64,000 bases of DNA from Lutjanus erythropterus (lineage: Eukaryota > Chordata > Actinopteri > Lutjaniformes > Lutjanidae). A model generated the notes under the pieces. The model worked only from the letters and a program-made list of their open reading frames with translations, had not been told where the DNA came from and searched no databases. Positions 43,330 through 50,280 of the stretch are shown one piece after another. The position numbers were made by a program, and so were the translations under genes. Positions within the stretch are counted from its first letter, which is position 1. Each line of letters opens with the position of its first letter. The DNA is taken from positions 38,476,552-38,540,551 of the forward strand of contig CM034603.1 in assembly GCA_020091685.1 (NCBI GenBank), given 5' to 3'.

Positions 43330-45367
43330 GGCCAAGTCCAAAATCCATTTTCTTTTTGCTCTGTTTTGGTCTCTACCAACTCCTGAGGGAAATATCAGAC
43401 TCTTAAGCTGCTGATCTCAAGTTCACACTGTTAAAATATAAAATTACCTAAATAAAAATGTGGCTCTGCTCCGGAGCAGGGTCCAACAAAAGTTCAGCTT
43501 AAACTGGTAAAGCCGCCCTCTAACTGTCGACTTAACCGTCAGTCAGTGAGAAGAGTCTCAGTAGACCATAATTTCATTTATTTGTTAGTTGCAGACTTTT
43601 GGGCTGCTGCTACCATTAGCACGTTAGCTCAGTTAGTGGTTCTACGGGATGATAATGGATTAATCAATTAATTGTTGCAGCTATACATACAAATACAACT
43701 TCTCTCTGAGGACATGAAAGCTTTATATTATATTTGTGTGGTGACACTCTGCTGTGTTGTGATTGGTGGGACTTTTCAGGTTTTTAACACAGGAATGTAA
43801 GAAACTATATGAAGAAATGGTAAATTATTGTTATCCTGACATGTGTGCATGTATAAACACTTTGCCCCTGCACCCCTGCAAAAGTCTGTGTCCCACCTGG
43901 GCCTCGCCACTCAAATCTTTTTGGACACGCCCCCTGGTGCCAACAAATGAGGAGAGAGCGACAGGAGAAAGGGCTTTTTTTGCACGGCCGCTCCAAGTGT
44001 TTTGAGAAATGTCTGAAACTTTTTAGAAAGGTGATGATGTCATCACAGTCCCTTTTTTCAGGCAACCAATCGTATATTAGATGTCACTATGGTAACGAAG
44101 AAAACTGAGCCTTTCCTTTCTGATGTGCAGCAGAATTTTGACTTTTTTTTCGATTGATCCATTATCAAAATAGTTGGCAATTAATTTAATAATCAATTAA
44201 TAATTGATTATTTGATCAATTATAGTGCATCACTGAATGTTTACTGCTAAACAGGAAGGATTAAAGGAGTGATATGTAGCAACTGCACATCCAAGAATGT
44301 GCACTGCAGTCCAAAAAGTCAGCTGGAGCCATGGACTGTCTGTCTATTTATAATAGAGTCTATGGTTAAAGCGAGTCGTCCTCCGCAGACTGGAGGCTGC
44401 AAACAAAAACCCACTGCTCTGAAAATACACACAGTCTCACTGCTGCCAAACTCCATTAACATTTTCATCAATTTAAGTGTTATAAACATCTACTCCTTTA
44501 AAAAGATTATCAGTGATTTCTAACAACTCATAAACAGACACTGACTCATTCAGAGAACATTCAACATTAATTTGAACTCAAATTAATATGAAACGGGCAA
44601 AATAAAAGACAGGTTTTGGCCGGAGTGAGTGTGCAACTTAGTATGTTTCTTCAATATGATGGCATATTGTGGTAATTTTATGATAAATTACAGTAAATAT
44701 ATTACAGATTTTCCTTTAAAGCTGATGAACAAACAGCTTCCAGCGAGTTGTGAATCAGTTGTGTTCATACTGAAGTTTATCAGAGGGTAAATCACAGATA
44801 ATGATTAGCTCAAATCCAATTTTGGCTGCTAAACACTGGCTGGTAGCAGCATCATCACCCAGTCAACAGTTTTCAGATCGATGCTAAAGCAACATGAAGA
44901 GAGTGAGACATCACATCAGCTCCGCGTGGACTTCACATGATGTTTCAATGGCATGAAAACACACATCAACGTGCTGCCGACCGCAACAGGAACACATCCA
45001 GCTCATCAGTGTGACGGAGCCACAGTGAACGCAGCATGCAGCAGCAGTCAGCATTTATCAGCTTTGGCAAAGTGCTGGATCAAGTTCCAGCTGCAGGGAG
45101 CTCGCTGCATGCACGCCGCGCTGCTGCGGGAAGCCGGCCGGGACAAACTTTCATGCACCCACCCAACCCCCCCACCACAACCCCCACCCCGAGGGGACCG
45201 GGGAAGAGCAGCGATGATGGCCCCAAACGCATCATCACCGCGGACACAAAGTTGAGGCAACATGCCGCAGGAAGCCAGGTATGACAAGTCAGTCACATGA
45301 CATGAAGAGAAACACAGAGAGAGGAAGAGGAAGAGACGGTACCTCGATCACAGCTGTTCCCCATCAT
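11556..45367 (-). CDS. rasal2: RASAL2, Ras GTPase-activating protein (16 coding exons)
   Basis: RASAL2 stimulates GTP hydrolysis by Ras at the membrane and belongs to the SynGAP/DAB2IP/RASAL2 group. Joining the 16 exons listed below gives 1185 codons with matching phases at every junction; human RASAL2 isoform 2 is about 1139. Domains: PH about 44-165, C2 about 170-300, RasGAP about 300-600 with arginine finger R374 in [11 protein letters not shown] and the [12 protein letters not shown] motif at 484-495, a disordered Ser/Pro-rich part (about 660-1000) and a coiled coil (about 1034-1150). Markers that fit RASAL2 rather than DAB2IP or SYNGAP1 are the [17 protein letters not shown] block, [13 protein letters not shown] and the C-terminus [12 protein letters not shown]. 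Total span is about 33.8 kb. No defects are seen. An upstream longer N-terminal isoform, as known in mammals, could begin outside the placed exons. Confidence 0.95.
12268..12322. repeat. Perfect 24-bp inverted repeat with 7-nt loop
   Basis: Left arm 12268-12291 is exactly complementary to right arm 12299-12322, and the loop is ACAAGGG. Each arm combines CTGTGACACTGAAA with AAATAAATA. It would form a stable hairpin in RNA of either strand. Confidence 0.97.
12940..13038. repeat. (GAAA)n microsatellite
   Basis: About 24 tandem units with a few single-base interruptions. It is polypurine on the plus strand and polypyrimidine on the RASAL2 sense strand. Confidence 0.97.
15103..15190 (-). CDS. rasal2: RASAL2 coding exon, coiled coil
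   Basis: It encodes [20 protein letters not shown] and AKQKIIDAQ. The exon starts with the third base of an Arg codon (AG|G) and ends in phase 0 at ACGCTCAG|GTACGG. The acceptor is preceded by a GT repeat rather than a pyrimidine tract. Confidence 0.95.
15191..15666 (-). other. RASAL2 intron with GU tract at its 3' end
   Basis: A (CA)n on the plus strand at 15194-15221 is a (GU)n on the transcript, ending in GCAG at the acceptor. The remainder is unremarkable. Confidence 0.9.
15667..15869 (-). CDS. rasal2: RASAL2 coding exon, coiled coil
   Basis: It encodes [20 protein letters not shown] through [17 protein letters not shown], a charged heptad region continuous with the next exon. The acceptor CCCTCAG|TAC sits on a pyrimidine minisatellite. 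The exon ends two bases into the codon completed by the next exon. Confidence 0.95.
15873..16023. repeat. Degenerate minisatellite GGAGCAGGAGGACA
   Basis: About ten variant units of GGAGCAGGAGGACA/GGGAGCAGGAGGAC. The plus strand is polypurine; the RASAL2 transcript carries the pyrimidine-rich complement. Confidence 0.93.
16162..16218. repeat. (GT)n microsatellite at a RASAL2 donor
   Basis: About 28 GT units on the plus strand, read as (AC)n in the transcript immediately after the GT of the 5' splice site. Confidence 0.97.
16220..16357 (-). CDS. rasal2: RASAL2 coding exon
   Basis: It encodes [20 protein letters not shown], then [14 protein letters not shown] and RNTEK. It spans 46 whole codons, phase 0 at both ends. 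The [18 protein letters not shown] block is a strong RASAL2 marker. Confidence 0.95.
16472..17447 (-). CDS. rasal2: RASAL2 large coding exon, disordered region
   Basis: Codes for 325 residues rich in Ser, Pro, His and Gln. Recognisable conserved islands are [76 protein letters not shown] and [13 protein letters not shown]. The exon is GC-rich, as are its paralogues. It begins with one base completing an Ser codon (AG|C) and ends in phase 0 at CAGCAG|GTACTG. The short intron downstream (16358-16471) has an ATT repeat. Confidence 0.95.
17448..18624 (-). other. RASAL2 intron
   Basis: No gene was seen. Around 17820-17900 is a dispersed repeat also present near 48900 (shared CCCATGATGCA...GCTTAA-type sequence). 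Confidence 0.6.
18625..18824 (-). CDS. rasal2: RASAL2 coding exon after the GAP domain
   Basis: It encodes [20 protein letters not shown], then [32 protein letters not shown] and [14 protein letters not shown]. The acceptor is ACCCCAG|GGT, the donor ACAG|GTAACC. It starts in phase 0. Confidence 0.95.
18836..18901. repeat. (TG)n microsatellite near a RASAL2 acceptor
   Basis: TG repeats with a few CATGTA interruptions on the plus strand, read as (AC)n in the RASAL2 transcript. Confidence 0.95.
19735..20000 (+). mobile_element. LINE ORF2 C-terminal fragment
   Basis: The plus strand reads [20 protein letters not shown], then [10 protein letters not shown] and [10 protein letters not shown], resembling the conserved tail of fish LINE polyproteins that ends in a PSGRR motif. 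Family not assigned; short and isolated. Confidence 0.5.
20153..21180. mobile_element. Non-autonomous DNA transposon with ~27-bp terminal inverted repeats
   Basis: The left end ACTGACCCTTCACTTAGCCC (20153) is matched in reverse complement by the right end, which reads ACTGACCCTTCACTAAGCCC inward from 21180. No transposase frame lies inside. It contains a (GCTAAT)5 tract near 20365. No clear target-site duplication was seen, so the superfamily is open. A second, end-truncated copy lies at 34512-35024. Confidence 0.8.
21343..21379. repeat. (CA)n microsatellite near a RASAL2 donor
   Basis: CA repeat with two CG interruptions; (GU)n in the transcript. Confidence 0.95.
21402..21603 (-). CDS. rasal2: RASAL2 coding exon, end of RasGAP domain
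   Basis: It encodes [38 protein letters not shown] and [20 protein letters not shown], then K. It matches the conserved end of the GAP domain of this group. It starts with one base completing Lys and ends in phase 0. Confidence 0.96.
21806..22045 (-). CDS. rasal2: RASAL2 coding exon, RasGAP core
   Basis: It encodes [17 protein letters not shown], then [20 protein letters not shown] and [20 protein letters not shown]. It carries the FLR and PAIMSP motifs that form the Ras-binding groove in RasGAPs. It starts with the last base of Cys and ends two bases into Lys. The 202-nt intron downstream (21604-21805) is unremarkable. Confidence 0.97.
22046..22364 (-). other. RASAL2 intron
   Basis: 319 nt, with a short GGAA/GAAGGA-rich tract at about 22058-22098. 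Nothing else. Confidence 0.8.
22365..22509 (-). CDS. rasal2: RASAL2 coding exon, RasGAP domain
   Basis: It encodes [20 protein letters not shown], then [20 protein letters not shown]. Phases are consistent on both sides: it starts two bases into Gly and ends after TG of Cys. The acceptor lacks a pyrimidine tract and is preceded by (GU)n. Confidence 0.96.
22510..24884 (-). other. RASAL2 intron with long GU tract at its 3' end
   Basis: (CA)n at 22514-22574 is (GU)n on the transcript and abuts GAGCAG. An Angel-like MITE remnant lies at about 23550-23790. The rest is AT-rich; no gene. Confidence 0.8.
23550..23790. mobile_element. Angel-like MITE remnant
   Basis: Pieces of the common teleost unit are present: GCTGCAACGATTAATCAATC at one side, GATAATCGATTAACTGTTTT, CTCTGATTTCAGCTTCTTAA, CTGACAGTAAACTGAATGTC and GTTAGCTGCAGTCCTA at the other side. 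Confidence 0.65.
24885..25029 (-). CDS. rasal2: RASAL2 coding exon with the arginine finger
   Basis: It encodes [20 protein letters not shown], then [20 protein letters not shown] and QKYLHDALG. The Arg in [10 protein letters not shown] is the catalytic finger inserted into the Ras active site in this family. It starts in phase 0 and ends one base into Gly. Confidence 0.97.
25030..25329 (-). other. RASAL2 intron with a dispersed repeat
   Basis: 300 nt. Near 25195-25262 it carries a frequent fish repeat (CCAGTCTTTATGCTAAGCTA) also seen near 33300. Confidence 0.65.
25330..25884 (-). CDS. rasal2: RASAL2 coding exon, C2 domain and start of RasGAP
   Basis: 185 whole codons: [60 protein letters not shown] and [20 protein letters not shown] form the C2 fold. 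[20 protein letters not shown] and [16 protein letters not shown] open the GAP region. It is phase 0 at both ends. Long open frames on the other strand and in shifted frames here are shadows of this GC-rich exon. Confidence 0.97.
25885..26446 (-). other. RASAL2 intron
   Basis: 562 nt; nothing recognised. Confidence 0.8.
26447..26545 (-). CDS. rasal2: RASAL2 coding exon, PH domain C-terminal part
   Basis: 33 codons: [20 protein letters not shown] then [13 protein letters not shown]. The invariant Trp of the last PH helix is present. Phase 0 at both ends. Confidence 0.97.
26546..28319 (-). other. RASAL2 intron
   Basis: 1774 nt, AT-rich apart from a GA/CT-rich stretch near 27290-27480. No gene seen. 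Confidence 0.7.
28320..28473 (-). CDS. rasal2: RASAL2 coding exon, PH domain
   Basis: Codes for [20 protein letters not shown], then [20 protein letters not shown] and [10 protein letters not shown]. It begins one base late in an Arg codon and ends in phase 0. The SHESLLSP...AVEALDL block is shared by all members of the SynGAP group. Confidence 0.97.
29625..29838. repeat. TG/CG alternating purine-pyrimidine tract
   Basis: About 214 nt of TG repeat with many CG steps (TGTGCGTGTGTGCGCG-type). This is the composition with the highest known propensity for Z-DNA. Confidence 0.95.
30046..30238. mobile_element. Angel-like MITE remnant
   Basis: Begins GGGCTGCAACTAACGATTAC and continues with GTCGATTAATCAGTGGATTA, the well-known fish MITE end. 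The far end is degenerate. Confidence 0.75.
30331..30602. repeat. Inverted pair of GT and CA microsatellites
   Basis: (GT)n at 30331-30364 and (CA)n at 30528-30602 face each other across about 160 nt and are mutually complementary on one strand. Confidence 0.93.
31130..31370 (+). other. GC-rich exon-like block of unknown nature
   Basis: A CpG-bearing stretch (GCACTGCGCTGCGCTCTCGT) is followed by about 150 nt ending in GACGGTTTAG|GTGAGTTTT, a consensus donor on the plus strand. It has no sustained reading frame. It could be a 5' non-coding exon of an unknown transcript or part of an interspersed element, which I think likelier. Confidence 0.3.
31916..32123. repeat. Inverted pair of CA and TG microsatellites
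   Basis: (CA)n at 31916-31961 and (TG)n at 32079-32123 are complementary arms about 117 nt apart. Confidence 0.93.
32440..32780. mobile_element. Angel-like MITE fragment
   Basis: It shares CTGATTTCAGCTTCTTAAAT, CTGACAGTAAACTGATGATC and CATTTTCTGACATTTTATGA with the copies at 46470 and 23550. Confidence 0.6.
34004..34226. repeat. CAGA/CAGG compound array
   Basis: Blocks of (CAGA)n are separated at intervals by CAGGCAAA and CAGTCAGA variants, giving a higher-order repeat of about 40-60 nt. A complementary-type CTGT array is at 47009-47212. Confidence 0.95.
34512..35024. mobile_element. Second, truncated copy of the TIR DNA element
   Basis: It parallels 20183 to about 20670: shared GTTACTGTTGCTBCGCCTG-type start, TGATGTTTTAATGTTTCCAT, GTTAGCTAACAGCAGCATAC and GAGGCTAAAGCTAGCTTACA. 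Neither terminal inverted repeat remains. Confidence 0.8.
35597..35709 (-). CDS. rasal2: RASAL2 coding exon, basic region before the PH core
   Basis: Codes for [20 protein letters not shown] then [17 protein letters not shown] and two bases of Arg. It matches the [13 protein letters not shown] basic block shared across the SynGAP group. Acceptor TCTTTCAG|GGG; donor ACAG|GTAAGG. Confidence 0.96.
35859..36060. mobile_element. Angel-like MITE remnant (reverse orientation)
   Basis: Reads GAAGCTGAAATCAGAGGGTT, AATAATCGATTAATCAATCA and ends CATTGCAGCTCTGG, the inverted form of the copies at 23550 and 46470. Confidence 0.65.
36481..36541. promoter_or_regulatory. Four tandem copies of a 16-bp unit with a GTCACATGAC E-box
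   Basis: The unit GGTCACATGACTGGAC repeats at exact 16-bp spacing (36481, 36497, 36513, 36529). Each copy holds the palindrome-like GTCACATGAC, the flanked CACATG E-box known for MiT/TFE and USF factors. A TGAGTCA (AP-1) site lies near 36410 and an X-box-like GTTGCCGTGGCGAC near 36339. Function is inferred only. Confidence 0.6.
37825..38211. mobile_element. Fold-back MITE
   Basis: The left end AAAGGGATAGTTCACCCAAA is matched in reverse complement by the right end (AAAGGGAGAGTTCACCCAAA). Long stretches of the interior also pair, for example GCTGGAGTTTCACAGGAA against its complement near 38100. No coding capacity. This family end is familiar from many fish genomes. Confidence 0.88.
40180..40193 (+). 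promoter_or_regulatory. Consensus RFX X-box
   Basis: GTAACCATGGCAAC matches GTNRCCATRGYAAC without mismatch. An inverted CCAAT (CTGATTGGTT) follows at 40252-40261. Intronic, in the opposite orientation to RASAL2 if read with the small open frame downstream. Confidence 0.45.
40360..40593 (+). CDS. Possible small protein of unknown function, antisense in a RASAL2 intron
   Basis: A 77-codon frame starts [20 protein letters not shown], a hydrophobic start followed by a basic, Glu/Lys-rich helix-like tail ([19 protein letters not shown]). I do not recognise it. Upstream within 180 nt lie an X-box and an inverted CCAAT, and directly before the ATG is a TTTTATCTGCTTCAG stretch that resembles an acceptor. 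It could equally be a chance frame; a frame of this length is common by chance in 64 kb. Confidence 0.2.
   Translation: MDVTSWTFVFVLITAVKRRTRDKLINQAEKKRHLLFAPQQPVYRNILKKDAVWKEKEKFEELQESKLSSNCTETNLT
41199..41305 (-). CDS. rasal2: RASAL2 second coding exon
   Basis: Codes for [20 protein letters not shown], then [16 protein letters not shown]. It parallels the human [15 protein letters not shown] block. It starts two bases into Glu (G|AA) and ends in phase 0 at GTGCCG|GTGAGT. Confidence 0.95.
41360..41458. repeat. (CCT)n and (CAT)n trinucleotide tracts
   Basis: About 13 CCT-type then about 20 CAT units. On the RASAL2 transcript these read as AUG-rich then GAGGAGG-rich sequence about 55-155 nt before the acceptor. 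Confidence 0.96.
41868..41985. mobile_element. Angel-like MITE remnant
   Basis: AGAGCTGCAAAGATTAATTG then TCTGATAATTGATTACTCAG, degenerate copy of the family end. Confidence 0.6.
45080..45260. promoter_or_regulatory. CpG-rich block next to the RASAL2 5' exon
   Basis: A local GC- and CpG-rich stretch in AT-rich surroundings, with C-tracts (CCCACCCAACCCCCCCACCA) and CCGCGG-like steps. On the plus strand it ends GAAGCCAG|GTATGA, a donor-like site. It may mark an alternative promoter or first exon; no direct evidence. Confidence 0.35.
45343..45367 (-). CDS. rasal2: RASAL2 first placed coding exon (MMGNSCDR)
   Basis: It codes ATGATGGGGAACAGCTGTGA then TCGAG, so MMGNSCDR plus the first base of Glu, and the donor CGAG|GTACCG has the right phase for the next exon. 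The ATG directly follows CCTCTCCTCAG, so the exon probably has an acceptor here and a non-coding or coding exon further upstream. The second ATG has the better initiation context (A at -3, G at +4). In human isoform 2 the corresponding start is MQTP; in isoform 1 a longer N-terminus joins here. Confidence 0.75.
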
Positions 45368-45376
45368 CTGAGGAGA

Positions 45377-45415
<39 letters not shown>

Positions 45416-45784
45416 CAGACGGGATTGGCCGAAGCAGCCGCCACCTGTCAGCCAATGAGGTTAAGCTGCAAACGTCCGTCTTTGTCCCGCGAACATCCTC
45501 GACTCGGCGTCCCCCCCGACCTGCCTCTCCCTCCTCAGCACCGCATCCTTCCTCCTCCTCCTCCTCACAGTCCCTCCTCTCCCATCTCTGCCCTTCTCCC
45601 TCTCTCCACCGCCCTCTCTCTCCACTCAGCAGTAATTCTAGCCCTCGCTCTACCGCCCTCCCTCTCCCTCAGAGCGCCGACGTTTTACCGCATTTATTCA
45701 ATCAATCCTCTGAGCGCTCTGTGCTGCTTCCTCTTCTCCTTCTCCTCTCACGTCTTCCTCCTCTCCTCCTCTCCCTCTGCAGAC

Positions 45785-45821
<37 letters not shown>

Positions 45822-46010
45822 GCAGCTCAGTTGCAGCCTCGCTCTCTCTCCTCTTGTTCTCTTTCTTCCTCTCCTCCTCCTCCTCCTCCTCCTCCTCCTC
45901 CTCCTCTTCCTGCGGAGCTACATTTATCACTGTGCTCAGAGGATAATTACTAAATAAGTTTCCCCTCAGCCGACTGATGTGGGACACAACTCTGGGGGCT
46001 TCAGCTATTA

Positions 46011-46061
<51 letters not shown>

Positions 46062-46469
46062 TAAGATGTCGAACCAACAAACAAGCGCTGGCACTTTATT
46101 TTACAGTTCACTAATTAGACGTAACGAGCTGTACTTCTTATCAAATCAGACCAAAACTAACAACACGTTCTTTATCTGAGAGTATCAGACTGTTATTAGA
46201 GGTTAATTAAGGACACATTACAACAGAACTGTACAGTCAACTAAAGTGTATTACTTCCCACTGTGAGACTCTTATTAAATGTTATTAGAGTGTAATTAGT
46301 GACTTTTTATTATAATACTCACATCTGTTTTGCATGGAATAGGCTGAATCCATTTGTAATTTGGGTTTACTTTGCTGCTTTTCATGACTAAATAATTGCT
46401 TTTTAAATATATATATGTATCATTTAAAAAAATATTTTGAAATGATTTATTTTTATTATATATATTTTT

Positions 46470-46712
46470 CATTTTAAAAGTCCAAATTCTGTGATTTCAG
46501 TTTCTTAAATGTGAATATTTTCTGGTTTCTTTCCTCCTCTCTGACAGTAAACTGAATATCTTTGAGTTGAGGACAAAACGAGACATTTGAGGACGTCATC
46601 TTGGACTTTAGGAAACATTTTCTGACATTAGACAATAGATTAATCGATAAATAATAAATAATCAACAGATTAACTGATAATGGAAATGATCTTAGTTAGC
46701 TGCAGCTCTACT
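46470..46712. mobile_element. Angel-like MITE remnant
   Basis: It reads TCTGTGATTTCAGTTTCTTA, CTGACAGTAAACTGAATATC, GAGACATTTGAGGACGTCAT and ends GTTAGCTGCAGCTCTA. One of the best-preserved copies in the window. Confidence 0.7.
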
Positions 46713-47008
46713 TCTTTAATACCTTTAGGACCCTGCAGGTTCTCTGCAGACTGACTGTATTTACATTCATTCACATGTTTGACAAATGAAAAGTTAGTTT
46801 TGAGACTGTGATGCTTTCAATGTGACTGTCAGGTGTTGGATTTTTGAGATTTGTCTGCCATGAATCAATGATTCATCTGTGAGAAACACTAAGAAGATTA
46901 AAAAAGTGATACAGTCGTTTTCTTTCAGATTAACTAAAATATCACTTTATACTGATGTTATAGTTGATATGGTGATATTTGTTTCTGTGAGCTGTGTGAG
47001 AGCAGCAG

Positions 47009-47212
47009 GTCTGTCTGTCCCTCTGTCTGTCTCTGTCTGTCCCTCTGTCTGTCTCTCTGTCTGTCTGTCTGTCCCTCTGTCTGTCTCTGTCTGTCCCTCT
47101 GTCTGTCTGTCCCTCTGTCTGTCTCTGTCTGTCCCTCTGTCTGTCTGTCTCTCTGTCTGTCTGTCCCTCTGTCTGTCTGTCTGTCCCTCTGTCTGTCTGT
47201 CTCTCTGTCTGT
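47009..47212. repeat. CTGT/CTGTCC compound array
   Basis: About 200 nt of (CTGT)n broken by CCCT and CTCT variants. Confidence 0.95.
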
Positions 47213-47639
47213 GATCTTCAGTCCTCTCCAGGACTTTTCTCTCCACTTTCTTCCTGCTGGCTCTTAACGAGTTATTGATTAGGGGAGGCTCGGTCACGGC
47301 TCGGATCGATCAATCGTTTCGGTGGATTCAGCGGAGTCTCCTCTGACAGAGACGCCGCGGTGACCTTCACAAACTGGGACACAGTCAGACTGACGGCCCA
47401 GTACAGACTGGAAACCAGTCAAGTTCTCCTGCTGGATGTTAATGTCACTATTCTGGTAAAAGCCTGAATTTGAAGTTTTTGTCGACTTGATAATGACATG
47501 AGAGGAGTCAGATTTTATTCTCGACATTTTGTCTTCTTGTCATCCAACTCAGCCTGCAGACTGAGAGCAGTAATGAGTCGATATTAACACGTATCTAAAC
47601 TCAGACTTTACTAAAAACTCATTTTCTACACTGATCCAT

Positions 47640-47880
47640 TAGTTGTTTGGTCCATAAATTGTCACAATTAATCTTGTCTCAATCTTGTCAATTGAAAAAT
47701 AGGTCCAATCATGTGAAAACCAGTGGACTCCACAGATTTGGACCTATTTTTCAACAAGTCATCCATCTGCCAATCATTTTTCCAATAATCAATTAGCTGT
47801 TTAGTCCACAAAATGTCAGAAAATGTCAACCAGTCTTTCCTAAAGTCCAAGTGATTCTAAAACATTAACAGATTATCAGA
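47640..47880. mobile_element. Angel-like MITE with inverted core
   Basis: AATTGAAAAATAGGTCCAAT and GGACCTATTTTTCAACAAGT lie in inverted orientation about 45 nt apart. The same core is at 32660. Confidence 0.6.
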
Positions 47881-49325
47881 ATAAGTTGTTTGTGGCTGTC
47901 TCTGACCTCTGACCTTTGACCCCGACCTCACTGACCCCACCCTGAAATGTGGGCGGAGCTCTAACACACACACGGGGTCGGCGTGACGCCACAGGTGGCG
48001 GAGGGAGGATGAAATGTGATGTCACCGGGAGGCAGCGCGCCGGAGGAATGCTGGGAATGTTGAAAGACGGCCACGTGTTGAAGTCTCAGTCATGAGCGGA
48101 CACACCTGACAACAGCGGAAACACCGACACAACACGGATTATCTGCTGCAGACAGAAAGAAAGACGTCTTTGTGTCGGAGCGTCTGCAGCAGGTCGACGC
48201 ACCAAACACACCTGACTGGTTCAGTCTCACCGTACATGTTCCTCACACCACTACTTCTGATTATTGATTAATCGTTTCTGTCATTTTTAAAGCAAATCAT
48301 CAAATATTCTCTTTGTCATATATGATAATTCCTTTGAGTTTAATCTGTTCAGTCAGAACAAACTAATTACAGATTTTTTTTACTTACTTACTTTTTTTTA
48401 TTTTAATATTATTATTATTAGTAGTAAGTCATTATTATTCACATCCTGGAAGCTTGTTTAGTCTTCATGGTAGTGCTGCACAATTAATTGCAATAAAATC
48501 ACATTTTCCAAATTGCGGAAAAGAACCAAACTGCATTTTTTTGAAAAAGGAAAAATATGTGAGAAAACATGATGATGAGGTTCTGTGGAGCTGCAGAGAT
48601 GTTCTGACCTAAAAATCTGTGTTCTCCAGATGAAAGAAAACATGTTTGTTTGGTTCAGACCTCAATAAATATCACATCATTATGATTTTACTAGTTTTTC
48701 TTTTCCAGAGAACATGAGAACTGTGATGCAAAACTGATCATTTCCACTAATCATATCGCATATCTGAATTTTTATGGCTTTTTTACCAAATCATCCAAAC
48801 TGCAATTGTGCAGCCTTAGTTCATGGCGTCCTTCCACCACTGTGGGGCGCTGCAGGGTTCTGTGTGCTGCAGATACAACCCTGAGAGACAAGCCCTCATT
48901 TGAATAATCCCCATGATGCACTGCTGAGAGCTTAAATTTGCTATTTTATGTTCCAAAAAGCAAAGGTTATGTGTTCATTGGTGTTTTTAGAGACGGGGGT
49001 CGATTACTTTTCACTGGTCCAGCTGGAGTTTGCAGACGAAGGCAGGACTATATATCACCACTGCATTTCAGATTCTTCAAAGTCATGGTATTATAACTAT
49101 ACATAACATGTTGTTATAGCAGAGAGTATGTTACAGAGGTGTAACAGTAACTGGAGTGAGAGGTGAGCAAATGTGTGTGTAGGAATCAATGAGAGGAATC
49201 AAAAATTGATTTAAATTTCTGAATGACTCCATGATTGACAAACCCTTGTATTAAAGGGGCGTCCTGGAAAGACTCAGTGGTTCACAAACTTGAATGAGGT
49301 GAAAAACTACAAACAGTCCAATAGT

Positions 49326-50280
49326 TTAAGAACGTCTGTCAACACAAAACTGCAGGAATTTATAGATTTCATCATCTACAATCCATAATATCATGAAAAG
49401 ATTCAGAGAATCCAGAGAAATCTCTGCATGTAAGGAGCAAGACTGAAAACCAACACTGAATGTCTGTGACCTTTGACCCCTCAGGCAGCACTGCATTAAA
49501 AACTGCATTAAAAACCCTCATCATTGTATAAAGGACACTACATGGACTTGCACTTGCACTTTGGAAAACCGTTGTCAGTAAACACAGTTTGTCTCTGCAT
49601 CTACAAATGTAAGTTCAGACTCTACCATGCAAAGAGAAAGACATATATCAACAACATCCAGAAACACTGCAGACTTCTCTGGACCAGAGCTCATCTGAGA
49701 TGGACGGACGCAAAGAGGAAAAGTGTCCTGTGGTCTGACGAGTCCACATTTCAGACTGTTTTCACTAATTATGGACGTCGTGTCCTCCGGGCTAAAGAGG
49801 AAAAGGACCATCCAGATTGTTCCCAGCACTGACTTCAACAGACAGCAGCTGTGATGGTATGGAGGTGTGTTAGTGCCCATGGCATCATGGGTAACTGTCA
49901 CATCTGTGAAGGCCACATTAATGCTGAAAGGTACATACAGGTTTTGGAGCGACATATGCTGCCATCCAGACGACGTCTTTTTCAGAGACGTCCCTGATTA
50001 TTTCAGAGAGACGATGCTGAGACACATTGTGGACGTGTTCCAACACAGTGTCTTTGTAGTAAAAGAGTTCAGGTACTAGACTCACCTGCCTGCAGTCCAG
50101 ACCTGTCTCCCACTGAAAACATGTGGTGCATTATGAAGCACAAAGTACGACAACAGAGACTGTGGACTGTTGAGCAGCTGAAGACGAATATCAAGAAAGA
50201 ATGAGAAAGAATTGACCTTTAAAACTTCAACAGTTAGTGTCTCAGTTCACAAACACTGACTGAGTGTTAGAAGAAAAGAT
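49326..50280 (+). mobile_element. Tc1/mariner transposase remnant, right copy
   Basis: It covers more than the left copy: an N-terminal region with sequence equivalent to IIKRFRESREISACKEQD-type helix-turn-helix (49380-49450), then KPLSVNTVCLCIYKCKFRLY, LLWTRAHLRWTDAKRKSVLW, SDESTFQTVF and SPIEN. It is interrupted and inactive, and no terminal repeats are identified. The first about 250 nt lie outside the part of the duplication visible in the window. Confidence 0.85.

Larger units (their letters stand above)
41306..45342 (-). other. RASAL2 first placed intron
   Basis: It contains CCT and CAT tracts (41360-41458), an Angel-like MITE (41868-41985), ATC/AGC tracts (43281-43330), another fragment near 44150-44232, and a CpG-rich block (45080-45260). 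No further exon recognised. Confidence 0.7.
45368..49250. other. Region upstream of the RASAL2 first exon
   Basis: No coding exon recognised. It holds (CA)n at 45379-45412, TC and TCC tracts (45789-45910), (GT)n at 46016-46060, a CTGT array (47009-47212), Angel-like MITE copies and a GC-rich stretch at 47930-48120 that could hold a promoter or 5' exon. Confidence 0.6.

Noticed and set aside
43763-44005. 80-codon frame in the first RASAL2 intron
   Set aside because: No recognisable domain; the surrounding DNA looks like an interspersed repeat.
45281-45946. 221-codon plus-strand frame upstream of RASAL2
   Set aside because: Mostly CA, TC and TCC tracts translated as His-Thr, Leu-Ser and Ser runs.
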